Assembly (NCBI GenBank): GCA_949152475.1 | Contig: OX424563.1 | Coordinates: forward strand, 4,127,001 to 4,191,000 | Origin: Terebella lapidaria | Taxonomy: Eukaryota; Annelida; Polychaeta; Terebellida; Terebellidae | Reading direction: 5' to 3' | DNA length: 64,000 bases | In this document: one piece after another, positions 25,079 to 38,087 of the stretch | Layout: every line of letters begins with the position of its first letter | Position numbering within the stretch: position 1 is the first letter of the stretch | Translations under genes and position numbers: made by a program | The notes under the pieces: generated by a model | What the model was told of the DNA's origin: nothing | Seen by the model: only the letters and a program-made list of their open reading frames with translations | Database searches by the model: none

Positions 25079-25812
25079 TAATGTGAGGATTTAACTATTT
25101 CGTAATACCTACTTGTCGATTGAATATATGTAATAATATTTCTTGTACACGTGTTAGGATTGTTTACTGAAATTACCGAGTGACCTTGCTGTTTTGTGAA
25201 ACTTTTGAGCTCGTCAAGTAATAGTGTGATACTATTAGGGTGTTTTAGTATGCATACCGGTAAACCCTAGTCTTGTTTTCTGTCAACGATTCAGAATTTT
25301 GGTGGTTTCAAACTTGCACGTTTATACATTACCTTCTATTTGTGTTTACTATCCGAATAATTCGGTGAAATCTCTGGACTTGCGTGTCCGTCTATGGTCG
25401 CTTAACATGGTCGTCTCTGTCGGTTCAGGTTACAGTTGTTGGTTGTCAACAGGGGACTACTAGCACTCAATGTCTAAGTGTATGCGGTGAACTCAGTTAT
25501 GTTTTTGTGGCGTGTACTGTGAAAAGTGTATTGTGACATTGGCTCTCTGAATTGGTGCTGTATATTTGATGTAGTTCATGCACTTGGTCATATTCATTGG
25601 ATTATTGGGAAATTTATACATAAATCTGTCCAGTATTTGGTGGTGTTGTACTGTGTACAACTTGTATAATTGCCAACAGTTTTTGTTCATGTGTGAGTTA
25701 GTACTATAGGAGTATTGTTTAAAATTAGGCGTCATATTCCATATATTTGTTCAATTCTGTCATTGTTGGTCAGTAACAGAGTCAACAGTAGCTGGGAGCC
25801 CAGAAGTTCAAG

Positions 25813-26735
25813 ATGTCGGAAGACGACAAATTGAAGGATGAACTGGACAAGATGCACGAGGCCCTAAAGATATCGCAGCAGCGAGAACAAGAGTTCCGGG
25901 CGGAACTGGACAGGGAGCGTCATCGTGAACCACAATCCCGCATTGAGCAAGCGGAAGCACGACCACTGTATGTCACTTCAAAGCGACATGCAAGCACATC
26001 TAGATGGACAACGGTTATCGAAATCTCAAAAGGCAGCTGTTGTCATGGAGCATCTTTCCGGATCAGCAAGACTTGAGATACAGGGGAGAGGAGATACAGT
26101 GTCAACAGATCCAACACAAATATTCGCCGTACTGAACAAGGTCTTTGGGGACGGTGACAGTATCAGCCAACTCATGTCACGCTTCCATGCCTATCAACAA
26201 AAGAGCGGTGACAGTCTCATCAACACATCACTCGATCTGCTTGCCCTGTTCCAGAGGATGATTCCACTTGATCCGAACTTGTCATCAAGGAGAGACAAGA
26301 TGCTGAAAGATCGCCTAGCAGAAGCTGTGCTGGACGAGAATCTTAAATAGGGCCATACAGTGGTTGGGATCACGCAGTTGCCTTCAGTCACAACAACCAC
26401 TTCGACAAGTATCTAACCAAGAAACTCCGGCAACTGCCACCGACCCCATCATACAGCTTCTGAGAAACCAGGAAGAGCTACTAAAGACACTGACAACAGA
26501 AATGAAAGATTTACGCACAACAAAGCGGAAACCAAGGGGACGTAATGAGAATGGGGAATTTGTCTGCTATCAGTGTAATCAACCAGGACACATGAAGAGG
26601 GAATGTCCTCAGAGGACTCCTAGGCAGAAATCAGCACAACAATCAGAAATACAGAGTCTAAAAGATCAGGTGCAAAGGTTGACAGATGTCATGGGAGCAG
26701 CCCAGAATCGTGATGTGCAGCCAAAAGAGTAGAGT
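25813..26735 (+). pseudogene. gag: gag-like region of the LTR retrotransposon
   Basis: The region begins MSEDDKLKDELDKMHEALK, a charged, probably coiled-coil start. It continues through capsid-like sequence and ends with a CX2CX4HX4C zinc knuckle (CYQCNQPGHMKREC, 26,565-26,606), the nucleic-acid-binding motif of retroelement nucleocapsids. The region is broken as found. Confidence 0.85.
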
Positions 26736-26752
26736 CTGTTACTGAGAGCCAA

Positions 26753-29700
26753 GTGACAGGCGTGGACCAACTACACATCGGCTCACTCATCTCTAAAGCC
26801 GTGGGGCACTGCCCCGAGACTGTTCTTCAGATCGGTTCCACAGAAGTGAGATGTCTTTTGGACACAGGAGCTCAAGTATCAACAATAACAGAGTCGTTCT
26901 TCAGGCAGCATTTGTTGAAAGAAGGTAGCGAGCTGGTGGATGTGTCTTCCTACATCAAGATCTCTGGAGCTGGTGGCGTCGAGATACCCTACTTGGGTTA
27001 TGTCGAGTTGGATGTACATGCTCTTGGCCAAAGGTTTCCCCGGATGAGCTTCCTGGTGGTGAAGGACCCAGTCAATCCCGCAATGTTGGCACGGAAGCAG
27101 GCAGTGCCTGGAGTCATAGGCAGTAACATTTTCCACTTTGTCAGAGGACACCTCGTCCACAGTTTGGGGAATGAATTTCTGTTGGATGTCATAAAGAGAC
27201 CGGGAGGGGAACAGTGGGCTGGAATCTTGGCTATGTACAGCTCTACACACTGCACCATCAAGAAAAAGCCGAATCTTGTCATGACCGCACAGAGAGAACT
27301 GATACCTGCTCGTTCACTTAAAGTCGTGGAATGTACTCCAAGGCAGAATCGTGGCATGTGCCTTGCCGTTGTGGAACGACTAGAAGCTGTTGCCTTGTCA
27401 CTACCTAGTGGACTGGTTGTTGCTAACTGCTTGGTGACCATACAAGAAGGATCGACATCGACAATACCTGTGCAGCTTGCGAATATGTCTGACCATGATA
27501 TCTACCTGTCCCCACACACATCTTTGGGTTCGCTGGTAGTTGTTGAAAGTGCTACTGATCAGGTGGACATTGTAGAGGTCAACGAACATGAAGTTATAAT
27601 TGAACCAAGTCATCCAGAGGATGCGTATACAAGTTGTGATGTGCCGCCAACTCTACAGAGCTTACTGTCGAAGTTAGACCAGGCTGAAGATCTTCCTGTG
27701 GACCACCATCAAGCCACAATGTCCATCCTTGCCAAGCACATTGATGTATTCAGTCAATCTGACAGTGATATCGGGCGATGTGACGTAGTTAAACACAAGA
27801 TATCTCTGGTTGATGACCGCCCGGTTCGACTTCCTCATAGGCGCATTCCTCCACATCAATGGCCAGAAGTACGAGAGTACCTGAAGAAATGTATCGACAT
27901 GGGAGTCATCCGCCCATCTTCCAGTGCCTATGCCTCTGCTGTAGTGGTTGTCAGGAAACCTAACGGGAAGTTGAGACTTTGTATCGACTATAGGCATCTG
28001 AATGCCAAAACGCATAGAGATGCTTACCCATTGCCCCGTATAGAAGAAGCACTGGATGCGCTGAAGGGAGCGAAATATTTTACATCGCTTGACTTGGCCC
28101 ATGGGTTTCACCAAATCGCTGTCGATGACGAAGATATCCCTAAAACAGTTTCCGAGTTGGAAGTGGCGGATTATATGAATACGTCCGGATGCCAATGAGA
28201 CTCTGCAATGCTCCTGCAACTTTCATGAAGCTCATGGACAAAACATTCGGGGACCAGAATTTCCAGAGCATTCTTGTCTATTTGGATGACATTCTCGTAT
28301 TTGGGTCAACACCACAGCAGATGCTCCAAAGATTGGACATGGTGCTGACACGTCTCAAAGATTGTGGACTGAAAGTCAAGCCAGAAAAATGTCATCTATT
28401 TAAGAAGGAAATACGATATCTGGGGCATCAAGTATCCGCACAAGGTGTCCAGACCCACAAAACATTTCTACAGTTAAGAATTGGCCTGTCTGCCAGTCGT
28501 ATGCCGAAGTTCGAAGCTTTCTAGGCCTTGCAAGTTACTACAGGCGATTCGTACCCATGTTTGCCAAGATTGCCCATCCACTGCACAAACTACTAGATGG
28601 CGCCGATACAAAGAAGCGAAAAAAAGTGAAACAAGACCAGATACCTTTCCATCAGAGATTGGATCAGAAGTGTACAGAAGCCTTCTCAGAACTGAAGGAG
28701 AAACTTGTCACTGCACCCATCCTTGGCTTCCCAGACTTCCAGAGGCCTTTTATATTGGAGACAGATGCCAGTCACGTTGGACTGGGAGCCGTGCTGTCAC
28801 AGAATCAAGAGGACGGCCTGGTAGTCTTAGCTTATGCGAGTCGGACACTACGGGGGGGGGGGGGGGGGGCAGAGAGGAACATGGAGCGGTATAGCACGAT
28901 GAAACTCGAACTGCTAGCTCTCAAGTGGGCTCTTACGGAGAAGTTTTGGGATCTCCTGATCGGTGCCGAGATCGTCATCTACACAGACAATAACCCATTG
29001 GGTTACTTCAAGACCAAAGACAAGCTGGGCGCCACAGAGACCAGGTGGGCAGCAGAGCTGGCACTCTTCAATTACACCATAAAGTACAGACCTGGGAAAT
29101 CTAATGGAAATGCAGATGCTCTGAGTAGAAAACCAGCCAATACACAGGAACCTCTCGACACATTCTATGAGTACACTGCCGTACTGTACGAGACCGGAGC
29201 CATTCAAGGTCAGGGATCCAAGATGCCAGTAACACTCAAACAACACATGGTGAACACCTTGCCTGCTGCTTGTGTGGAAGCTGTTCAGACCAGGACGCAG
29301 GAAGCACTTACCCTTGCTCCGGCAACAAGTCTCCCATTGGTACCGGCCCCTGAGTTGCTACACTTACAAGAAACAGACCCTACCATTGGACGAATTCTGG
29401 CATACTGGAAGACCGGCAAGCGACCTACAAGGAAAGAGATTGTCTCAGAATCAAAGGATGTTAGGAAACTGCTCAAGTTCTGGAGCCGAATACAGGATGA
29501 GAACGGTTTACTCTACAGGTCATGTCAGATTCATGGACGGGATGTCAAGCAACTTCTGCTTCCAGCATGCCTACAGGAGAGAGTCCTCCAGAACCTCCAT
29601 GATGACATGGGACACCAAGGATGTGAGAAAACCTTGTCTCTTGTCCAATCAAGATGCTATTGGCCCAGTATGTTTGCCGACATTGACCAATACTGCAAAG

Positions 29701-30913
29701 CCTGCCAACGATGCGCAGTGTCCAAGTTTGGGAAGAAGGTGAAGGCACCCATGGGGAACCTGGTTGTCACAAAACCTCTGGAAATGCTGGCCGTCGATTT
29801 CACTATCTTGGAGCCTGCAAGTAACGGGATGGAAAATGTCCTAGTTATGACGGATGCCTTCACCAAGTTCACTCAAGCAATTCCTACCTGAGACCAAAAG
29901 GCCAAGACAGTTGCCAAAGTTCTCATCAGGGAATGGTTCGTCAAGTTCGGAGTTCCGTCACGTCTCCATTCAGACCAGGGAAGGTGTTTCGAGGCCCAAG
30001 TCATTCAAGAGCTATGCAACATATATGGGATCAAGAAAACGAGAACTACTCCCTACCATCCTGCCGGCAATGGACAATGTGAGAGATTTAACAGAACAAT
30101 GCATGATCGTCTGAGAACATTACCACCTGAGAAGAAGCGGAAATGGCCGGAATATCTACAGGAAATCATCTATGCATATAATTGTACCCCCACTCAACCA
30201 CCAAGTATGCCCCATGTGTCCTGATGTTTGGGAGGGAACATAGATTGATGATCGACAATGTCCTTGGAATCCAAGACTCATCTAGTCAAAGTAAAGTAGA
30301 GGCCAGTAACCTGGATGAGTGGGTTGCAGAACACTATAGGAATCGGACTAGAGCATTCGAACAAGCTTACGAGAACCAAAAAGCTGAGGCTGAGCGCAGA
30401 GCAGCACTGCATGACCGAGCCGTCAATGATACTGGACTCAAGACAGGAGCGATAGTCTATCTCCGGAATCACCCACTTGGAAGAAATAAAATCCAAGATG
30501 TATGGAAGTCTTCTGCATACAAGGTAGTCGAACGACTGGATCCTGAAGGGAATGTCTATCGTATAGATCCTCATGGTTGGGAGGGTGACCAGAAGGTTGT
30601 AAACCGTGCCGAGCTGAAGGACTCTCATCAGGTCGTAGAGCATCATCAAATTGAAGAACCATCACAAGACGCCCCATCTGACACTTCAGACAGAGTAACA
30701 CTTATTCAAGAACCATCAGAGCGGGAGAGGAAAGAGTCAGAGGATAGAGGCTCGGAAGTCTTGGTATTCTCCATTCCAGACACGGTGATGACAGCAATGA
30801 CACCGGATCACTCACCACCAGTCGACAAGAGTACAGACAATGCCAGTGCACCCCAGCCAAGGCCAGAAACAGATCACAAACAACATCAGATGAAACGGAG
30901 ATGCCAGTGTTGA
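26753..30913 (+). pseudogene. pol: pol-like region: protease, reverse transcriptase, RNase H, integrase
   Basis: Parts in order are: an aspartic protease with LLDTGA (about 26,855-26,872); reverse transcriptase blocks including KLRLCIDYRHLN (about 27,965) and YLDDIL (about 28,279-28,296); RNase H beginning ETDASHVGLGAVLSQ (about 28,757); an integrase HHCC zinc finger (H...H...CKACQRC, about 29,598-29,712) and catalytic core; and an integrase C-terminal region to about 30,913. The order is that of Ty3/Gypsy. The region is broken as found. Confidence 0.9.
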
Positions 30914-31195
30914 GGCGATCTTCAAGGAAGGGAGCTGGGCAGCATTCCAACCCACACCATGAACCTAGGTCAGCAATAGGACATAATCAAGTGGATGCGG
31001 AGGTCCTGATGAATATCAGCCAGACCCAGCTGCTGTTGACTAGGTTGTTGGCCAATAATGGGTCGAAATAGCGATTTTTATATTGTGTGTTCCTCATAAA
31101 ACGATCGGTGTATCATACATTTTCTTGTAAATGGGTTTGTTACAAGTTTCTAAGTTGTTATTGATGAGGACATCAATGTTTTAACCAGGGGAGTA

Positions 31196-32118
31196 TGTGA
31201 CAGGTTGGAAAATGTCACAATGTAGAGTCAGCATGTTCGAACCATTATGATTTGTCATAACGTGTAAAGTATACAATCGTTATTCTGTTAACGGTAACTG
31301 CTGCCATCTAGCGAGTGCGAGTATTGTACATACTTCCTGGAAGGAAGTGACGTAGTTTTGCACACGGTTCAAAGTCATCAGTTGGTAAGTAAGGAATTTG
31401 TACTGGTATTTGCTGAATAACTGTGTATAATATGTAATAACATATTCTGGTAATCTAAGATCACTGTTTTATAACTTATAAGCTTGTCCAACTAGAAAAA
31501 TCGTGTGTATTTCTTTCTTAGTAGATCTAATAGTTTTCCCGGCAGCCATATTGATTTTTGACACACGTTCATCATGGTCATAAACTATTTCTGTCTGTAC
31601 TAGGATACCTTTGCCAAAATATTAGAGTAACTATCAGCAAATTGTGTATTATGAAATTATCTAGGAATTCCGATAATTTGGGTTTTAACAAGTGTATATA
31701 AGTTCTGAAGTATATTCTTACTAAATAACTGTTGTATTCACATTTAGCTGTTTAACTCAGAGATGCACACAGGATGGCACTGACCAACTCATAGCCAATG
31801 TCCTCTCACTTTGGGGTAAGACTCCATTTGATGTGTTCGGTATGAGTTCCTCGCTCAAGCTAATTTGTTATTTAGTAAACTTTTACCTAGTCTATCTGGC
31901 GGGTTAGCGAACCTGAAGGAAACAAATTAGATGTCACTAAACATTAACATAATCATGGCTATCCATGGGTTGTTACTATACGAGGCCTGTGTTGTATCAA
32001 ACTTACACCACCATTTATTTGTTATTGTTGTGTGCCTTGTTATCATGTCATATATTGTTTATTTTTCAATAAAGGGTTTGACACCGCATTACTTGTGTTG
32101 AAGACGGACCTCCTTACA
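31196..32118 (+). repeat. 3' LTR
   Basis: Starts TGTGACAGGTTGGAAAATG after a purine-rich stretch and ends CCTCCTTACA, followed by TTAG. It is shorter than the 5' LTR but otherwise nearly identical to it. Confidence 0.93.
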
Positions 32119-32749
32119 TTAGGTACTTGTGTACTTGTCATATTCTATTCCATGGGGTTTGTTTCGGATTTCCAAAAAATTCTGATAAAGTATTTGGTTG
32201 GGCTTTGTTTCTATTGCAAAATGTTGCATTTTACGTTTGTTATTGGAATCATCAAAATTTGGCTGTATTGGTGGTAATAGGTTGATACTTACATATATTG
32301 TTTTTCGGAAAATGGAATTAATGATAATAAGTTAGTTCAAGTTGTTTTTACAACAATGTGAAATATCCAATTTGAGGCATGTGATCAATTGAAGACAAAA
32401 ATATGAACAATGGCATGAACAAGTATAGAGCTGTTGATACTGTCAAAACAGATTACTAATTCTGAATAAGTTGATAAATACTCCACTATTCAGATCTATT
32501 ATCGTCCACAATATAAATAGTTACCATGAGAAACATTTATAATTGGATCACATAATTGGATAACTAGCCAAAGCTTTTGTCTGGAACTTTTAATACTGAC
32601 ATGATTGTCGAAAGAGACTTGTCTGGCAGAAATGATATTTCATCTGAATTATCACATTTTTGGCAACAGGATCAAGGGAAACACACCCACGCTCCGGCGA
32701 CCAGGAAGTGTGTAGTTACCAATGGTCCGCTACAACCACATATATATTC

Positions 32750-35700
32750 ACAACTGACAATTACAAGATACTTACATTGAATGATGCACAAGCCGAACAT
32801 ATGGTCATATCCAAACAAGTTCCCTCATTGTGTGATTATGGCCTTTCAGATGTTTTCCGGATTGATAGCGTATTTGATGTTAGTGTTATCAGGAATTCAA
32901 TGTAATCAGAATCCCATTACTATTACATAATTCATAGTTCCCACGTGAACCACCACAATCATATGGGATGGAAGGCTAGAGGAATACCAAAATCATTTTT
33001 GACACTAATGATTACCAGATACTGCTCAGTGATTGCCTGAAAATATACCATTTTTGCTCAAGATATTTAATACAATGTATTTTCGTCATATTTGATTCAA
33101 AATTGTGGACTATTCATCTCATGTATATATGAGATGTTGAGTGCAATTCCTCATTAAATTTCTTGTCGCTCGACGTTGTCCTTCAGCATCAGCAGTATCA
33201 GAATCTAAGTGAGTGTCATTGTCTTCAACTCATGTCGTGAAGAGAGCCTGAATAAGGTCAATGACAGACAAAAGTAGTCGTTGTGAACACATAGGCAGGC
33301 AGAACAGTCACACAACTAGTCCATGAGCCCATTATGAAAAAGCCATTATTTTTCAATTCCGTTGCACCCCAGAAGGGCCCAACATTCTTTGGTATCATTG
33401 GAAAGGTATAAGTCTCCAGTTCACGAAAATGTTATTTTTGACTTTTTGGCTTGATCGTTACCATGGTAACGGGTACTAAGTAACATATGCTAGAAAATGA
33501 CTAATTGTGAGATGGAATAATGCAAAATATGTGATAAAGTGTATATTATGTTTCTTTCAGTGCTGTATAAGCTATAAACTTCATTTTCAACTTGCGGGTC
33601 AGTATTGACTTAGTGATCAATGAGGCATGAGTGTTGGTTGAATATCGATCTGGCAGTTGTCAAGGTGGCATAGTTATATGTGATACCAAGTACTTTCCGA
33701 AATACCAAAATTTACATCAGATTTTTTCACAAAGGTTTTTAGTACATGGCATAAATTTTCAATTGAATATCACAATAACACCGTTATGAAATATATACAA
33801 TGTACAACCGATATGGCCAGTATTAAAAATTTCTGCCTCTCGGTTGCCATGGTAACAGACCCGGTATATAATATGAATAAAATGGTTTCACGCAGCATCT
33901 GGTTGTCAACATCGCTTATGAAAACTCATAGTTTAATAGTGTGCTCAACGGAAACTTGTAATCCGAAGATATTATGATCTTGTCTGGGGATGATATAACA
34001 TATATAAACACGATTTTAACATACATATTCAAAAACTCCATTCACAGTAAGTTTGTAGTATAGAATTGACGACAAAGTTAAGTAAAAGTTATTACATTTG
34101 ATATAGCGCTCTTTTCAGCCGAACTAATCCGCTTTCAAAGGCGCTTTACACTTTAACCCAGTCTGAGTGATTGTATTTGGAGCAGTCACACTCAAAGCCA
34201 CGGGGGTCAAGCGAACCTGAATTATTCGGAGGAACCTATAGTCCATGAGCCCATTATGAAAAAGCTGGTGGCTTCATACATTTTATTCTGAAACATTTGT
34301 TTGGGCTAGTTGAAAGTGATACACACTAATGGTCAGCGTTGTTTAGCTGGAGCGCAAAAAATATGTAGGGAATTCTTGGTTGGTGTACAGTTTCTTGAAA
34401 ATGCAACGTTGGTGCACCGTTTCTTGGAAATACACCTGAAGTATGGTGTTGGCACGAACATAATTTTCGTGAAAAGGGGATTATATAGACATATACACCA
34501 CTATATATTCTTCTCATTGAACCGACATACCTAGTGGACTTCACATTGGACAAACCCATGTCAATATAATAATTTTTATTCCAAGTCTTCTCTTCATGGT
34601 CCAGTGCCACCGACATCTCAGCTATCGACATCTTTAATTTACAGTGTTTGTTTAAACCAAGACGCACCAGTATCGAAGCCCCATTCTGATGATTATCAAA
34701 CATTTTGACTAGAGATTCCCCTCTTTCCCTCTCCCCCAAATACCTTGAATCTACCAAATCATGTCAGATGCAAGTCGTAAGAATGTGAATTGAAGACAGG
34801 TGACGAGGGACAAAAATACCCGATACCTTTTATGGACAGGACTTAATTACAACAATTGACTTGAGGTCTCCAGACGCTGGCCAGCAGACAGTATCTTTTC
34901 ACTTTCCATGACCCGCCGACGGACATTCAAACATTGACCAATCTCATGATAATAAAATCCATTATAGGTATTCCAACAGTATATATTTGTTCAGAAAATT
35001 ATCAGGGCGACGTCAGTTTATGTATTTGAACAGTCAACATGAATATGCATTGCCAATGCATTCCCACAACTCTGACTTCAGATGTGAAATGTTCACATTG
35101 CACCCTTATGGCATGTATATGTTTCAATCTTTTTACAGCCTTTGATTTTCCGATGGCTTGACAAAGAAAAATTTGGTCTGAACTATCTGTGTTGAGTCAT
35201 TTCAAGCCAAAATAGGAAACATTTTTTTTCTTCATAATGAGGCTGTGCACAGTAAACTTCAGGATAGAGATTCCGAAGTATAAATGTTGAAACATTCTTA
35301 AATATTAAAACATTCAGATGAGTTTCAGTGATGATCTTGAATTTGACCTTGAGTGCCCAAAGCGACAATTCTGATGAAAACGAGAAAAACCTTTGTGACC
35401 CATGATCATGGCAAAAGTAAGAAACGATGATGAAGATTTTACTGGATACTGATCATCTGGTATATCTTGCCATCCCCCACACACCAGATGTAATTGATTG
35501 CCATTTGGAGATTAACACATTCAAAGATGACAAAGTAGGTCCCGATTAGGGTGTGCTGCGCCCTGCTTGCCACTACTCGTGAATGTCATTTAATTTGTCT
35601 GTCATCTATTTAATCCCAATTGAAAAACAGACTAAAGCGCAACATACTCTACATGGGCCCGAATATTGTGTTATTCATGTAAAACGTGAGTTAGGAATCT

Positions 35701-35985
35701 GTTTTAAAAAGTGATAAATTATTGTAGACGAATATTACTTTTTTTATGAAAATTCGGAGAGGGCCTAGTAATTGAATATTGGTGTGCACAAATATTTTTG
35801 TAATGGATCCACTGTGTATTGCAACTTCATTAAAGCACCACTATTGCTGCACAAACAATGCTGCTGTAAATGCGTCATTGCCTCTATTCATTCGAACTGT
35901 ATACTATGAGTTTAAGAAAACGATTTTGAGTGCAGCTCCTCATCCAATATTCGGCAGTTCATATACCCACATTAAAGTGGTAATG
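32750..35985 (+). repeat. Large repeated unit, partial copy 3
   Basis: About 32,750-33,316 matches 2,570-3,290, and 34,265-35,985 matches 3,290-5,320 of copy 1, with copy 2 equivalents between 14,560 and 17,500. The match ends at about 35,985, after a TATACCCACATTAAAGTGG-type block. The private insertion 33,317-34,264 splits it. No coding content is recognised. Confidence 0.8.
33317..34264. mobile_element. Insertion with 26-bp direct terminal repeats, type unknown
   Basis: A 26-bp sequence starting TAGTCCATGAGCCCATTATG occurs at 33,317-33,342 and again, identically, at 34,239-34,264. The matching place in copy 1 (about 3,280) has neither the insertion nor the 26-bp sequence, so these are ends of the inserted unit and not a simple target duplication. 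The interior encodes nothing recognisable. Near the right end, AGCGCTCTTTTC and AAGGCGCTTTACA resemble the GCGCTTT-rich 3' ends of invertebrate retroposons. Confidence 0.6.
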
Positions 35986-36059
35986 ACACGAAAAATCACC
36001 ATAGCCATTGAATTGAATTTCAGTTATAACAGCTCCTATTCACACTATACATCAAAAAA

Positions 36060-36394
36060 ATATTGTCCAAGAAATGCGCCATTAAGAGTAAATCAGGACT
36101 TTGTTCACGGATTTGACCCCAAATCACCGCCAGCTCTGTGCAGCCGGTTTTACGACTCTCACTGGCTGCAGGCGCTGACGTCACATCGGTGTCGGCAGCT
36201 TAGCAGATACCACAATTCTGCAGTGGGAGCGTGGCCGGACAGTAGTCTGACACAGAGTTATAGTGATTTGGAGGATTTTTCTTTTGAAGCATCCGAGGAT
36301 AAATTGACATAAGCACTGTGTTGTCCCCGTTAGGTACTTTGCCACACCAATTTGAGTCTATACTGTCCGACATGGATCCGGATTCAACTGATAG

Positions 36395-36395
<1 letters not shown>
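36060..36395 (+). other. Open stretch of unknown nature before the GAT repeat
   Basis: After copy 3 of the large unit ends, one frame stays open to 36,312 (ending SYSDLEDFSFEASEDKLT). A second, short frame gives MDPDSTDSDDDD as it enters the GAT repeat. The GC content is higher than in the surroundings, as in coding exons, but no domain is recognised. It may be the remnant of a gene or of a transposase 5' exon. Confidence 0.25.

Positions 36396-36434
<39 letters not shown>
36396..36434. repeat. (GAT)13 microsatellite
   Basis: Thirteen uninterrupted GAT units. They pass into a G-rich purine tract (36,435-36,600) with many GGGG and GGGGG runs separated by ATGA and TGA. Confidence 0.95.
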
Positions 36435-36435
<1 letters not shown>

Positions 36436-36989
36436 CGGAGGATGATGATGAGGGGGTGAGGGGGTGATGATGGGGGGATGATGACGTGGATGTTGAGGAT
36501 GAGGGGAATGATGATTGATGAGGGGGATGTGGATGAGGGGGGTGAGTGGGTTATGAGGGGGATGAGAGGGGGATGATGAGGGGGTTGCGAATGCAGATGA
36601 TGATGGTGTTGATGATGATTGCAATGAGAAAGAAGAGACGACATGGAACGATGACGTTATGAGAAAAATGTAAGGTCTGGAGTAATACCACAGTGCCCCC
36701 TCCCCACGAGCCAAAGGATTTTGTCACAGCCTGATTCAGAGGTCGCTGTATCACTGGACGACAAGCAGCTTGAAATGAGAGGAAAATGCTTTCTTGCTGC
36801 ACATTGTCTTGTCTGGGTTCATATATATTGATACAGGTATATTGTTATTATCGGATTTTTTTTCAAAATACATCGAGCATAAGTCATACTGTTAGATTCA
36901 GCTGGTTTAATTTGGGAAGCGAGTTATGTCTCGTTTCATGATTGTAATCGTCAAAATCAATATGCACATCTTTATTATTTTGTATTAGA

Positions 36990-37610
36990 TGAGTTGCACT
37001 AAAATTTAGTTGTATTCATTGGAATGCAGTTGCTTTAAATACTGCCCCATTTCAAATGGGAAATCATATATTGCAGTTTCAGTGGTGGCCCTGAGTTTGA
37101 ACTTCAATGACCTTGAAAGGTCAAAATGGCCTCTTTTGTCAAAAAACGACCAATTTCTGATCTTGATGGCTATTTCTTTCAAAACCTGTTAAGACGGGTT
37201 TGATACTTTTGTTTCAAAAGATTTATCTCATGTACATTCGCAACATGTACAAGTTTCATCCCCCTTGAGTCACCGATCTGCAAGTGGTGGTCATTTTGAT
37301 TTTACAACGGGTCTTGCCCGATTTAAGTCACTATTTGCTTTGAACCATTTCCAGAAATAAACGTTTTTTTCCCATTGATTTGTTTGGGTAATTCAGCCTT
37401 CATAATGAGAGTTGCAGAGAGTAATATCCTAGAACACTTCAAGATGGAGCTCAAATATTGAAACATTCAAACTGGAATATATGTATGGCGAATTTACCGG
37501 TGACCTTGAGTTTGACTTTCAATAACCTCAAAAGGTCGAAATAGCAAGGATTTGTTGCAGTTTAAGGCGAATATTTTTCTGGTAACCTTTCGTAGCCATT
37601 GAGTTATTTT
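36990..37610 (+). mobile_element. Diverged relative of the pearl/HINE-like core
   Basis: Blocks such as TCAAAATGGCC, CAATGACCTTGAAAGGTC and the TGACCTTGAGTTTGACTTTC block resemble the element at 20,647-22,044. A GGTAACCTTTCG near 37,581 echoes its right-end GGTAACCTATCTTCGG. No terminal repeats are clear. Beyond it, to 37,960, nothing is recognised. Confidence 0.45.
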
Positions 37611-38087
37611 TTTTTCTATTTAACACAAGAGGTTTAATTGTGCTTGTATCATGAAGTGTTTGAAATGTTTTCAAACATGAATGGCTCAAGCAGTGGTATA
37701 TTGGTTGGTACTCACCAGATGGTGACTTATAACTTTGACATGATAGCTAGAATGTGCATGGTTGTCTTATGCGATGTTTGGTCAAAAGACAATGCCAAAA
37801 AGGCAGTAATCTCCATAAACCCGGGTCTTTCCAGTTTGTAGGTTTTCATGCATGTATTAACAAATTGCAACCCTATTTTGGAAAACAGAAATCAAACTCA
37901 AACAAAAAGTGACTATTTTGTATATCTATGTATAGATATTCCCAATAATCGATATTCATTTGCTTTTACGATTTTAATATCTTGTATTGCAACACATAAA
38001 TAAAACTCAACACGAACATCATAATCATATATACAGACACTACATATTTTTCAATATCTAATGACCCAATGGGCCCAACGTCTTTCA

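Larger units (their letters stand above)
23294..32118 (+). mobile_element. Ty3/Gypsy LTR retrotransposon, broken, probably young
   Basis: Two LTRs (23,294-24,283 and 31,196-32,118), both running TG...CA, bound an internal region. Its parts are, in order: a leader with a minisatellite, a gag-like region with a zinc knuckle, protease, reverse transcriptase, RNase H and integrase. The reverse-transcriptase-before-integrase order is that of Ty3/Gypsy. TTAG flanks both ends (23,290-23,293 and 32,119-32,122), a 4-bp target duplication. A candidate primer site TGGTACCAGAAGTGGGG follows the 5' LTR, and a purine-rich CAGGGGAGTA precedes the 3' LTR. The LTRs are almost identical apart from a few short length differences, so insertion is recent. 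The coding region is broken in a handful of places. The clade within Ty3/Gypsy is not assigned. Confidence 0.93.

Noticed and set aside
36358-36714. Minus-strand His/Pro/Ile-rich frames
   Set aside because: They are translations of the GAT microsatellite and the purine tract.
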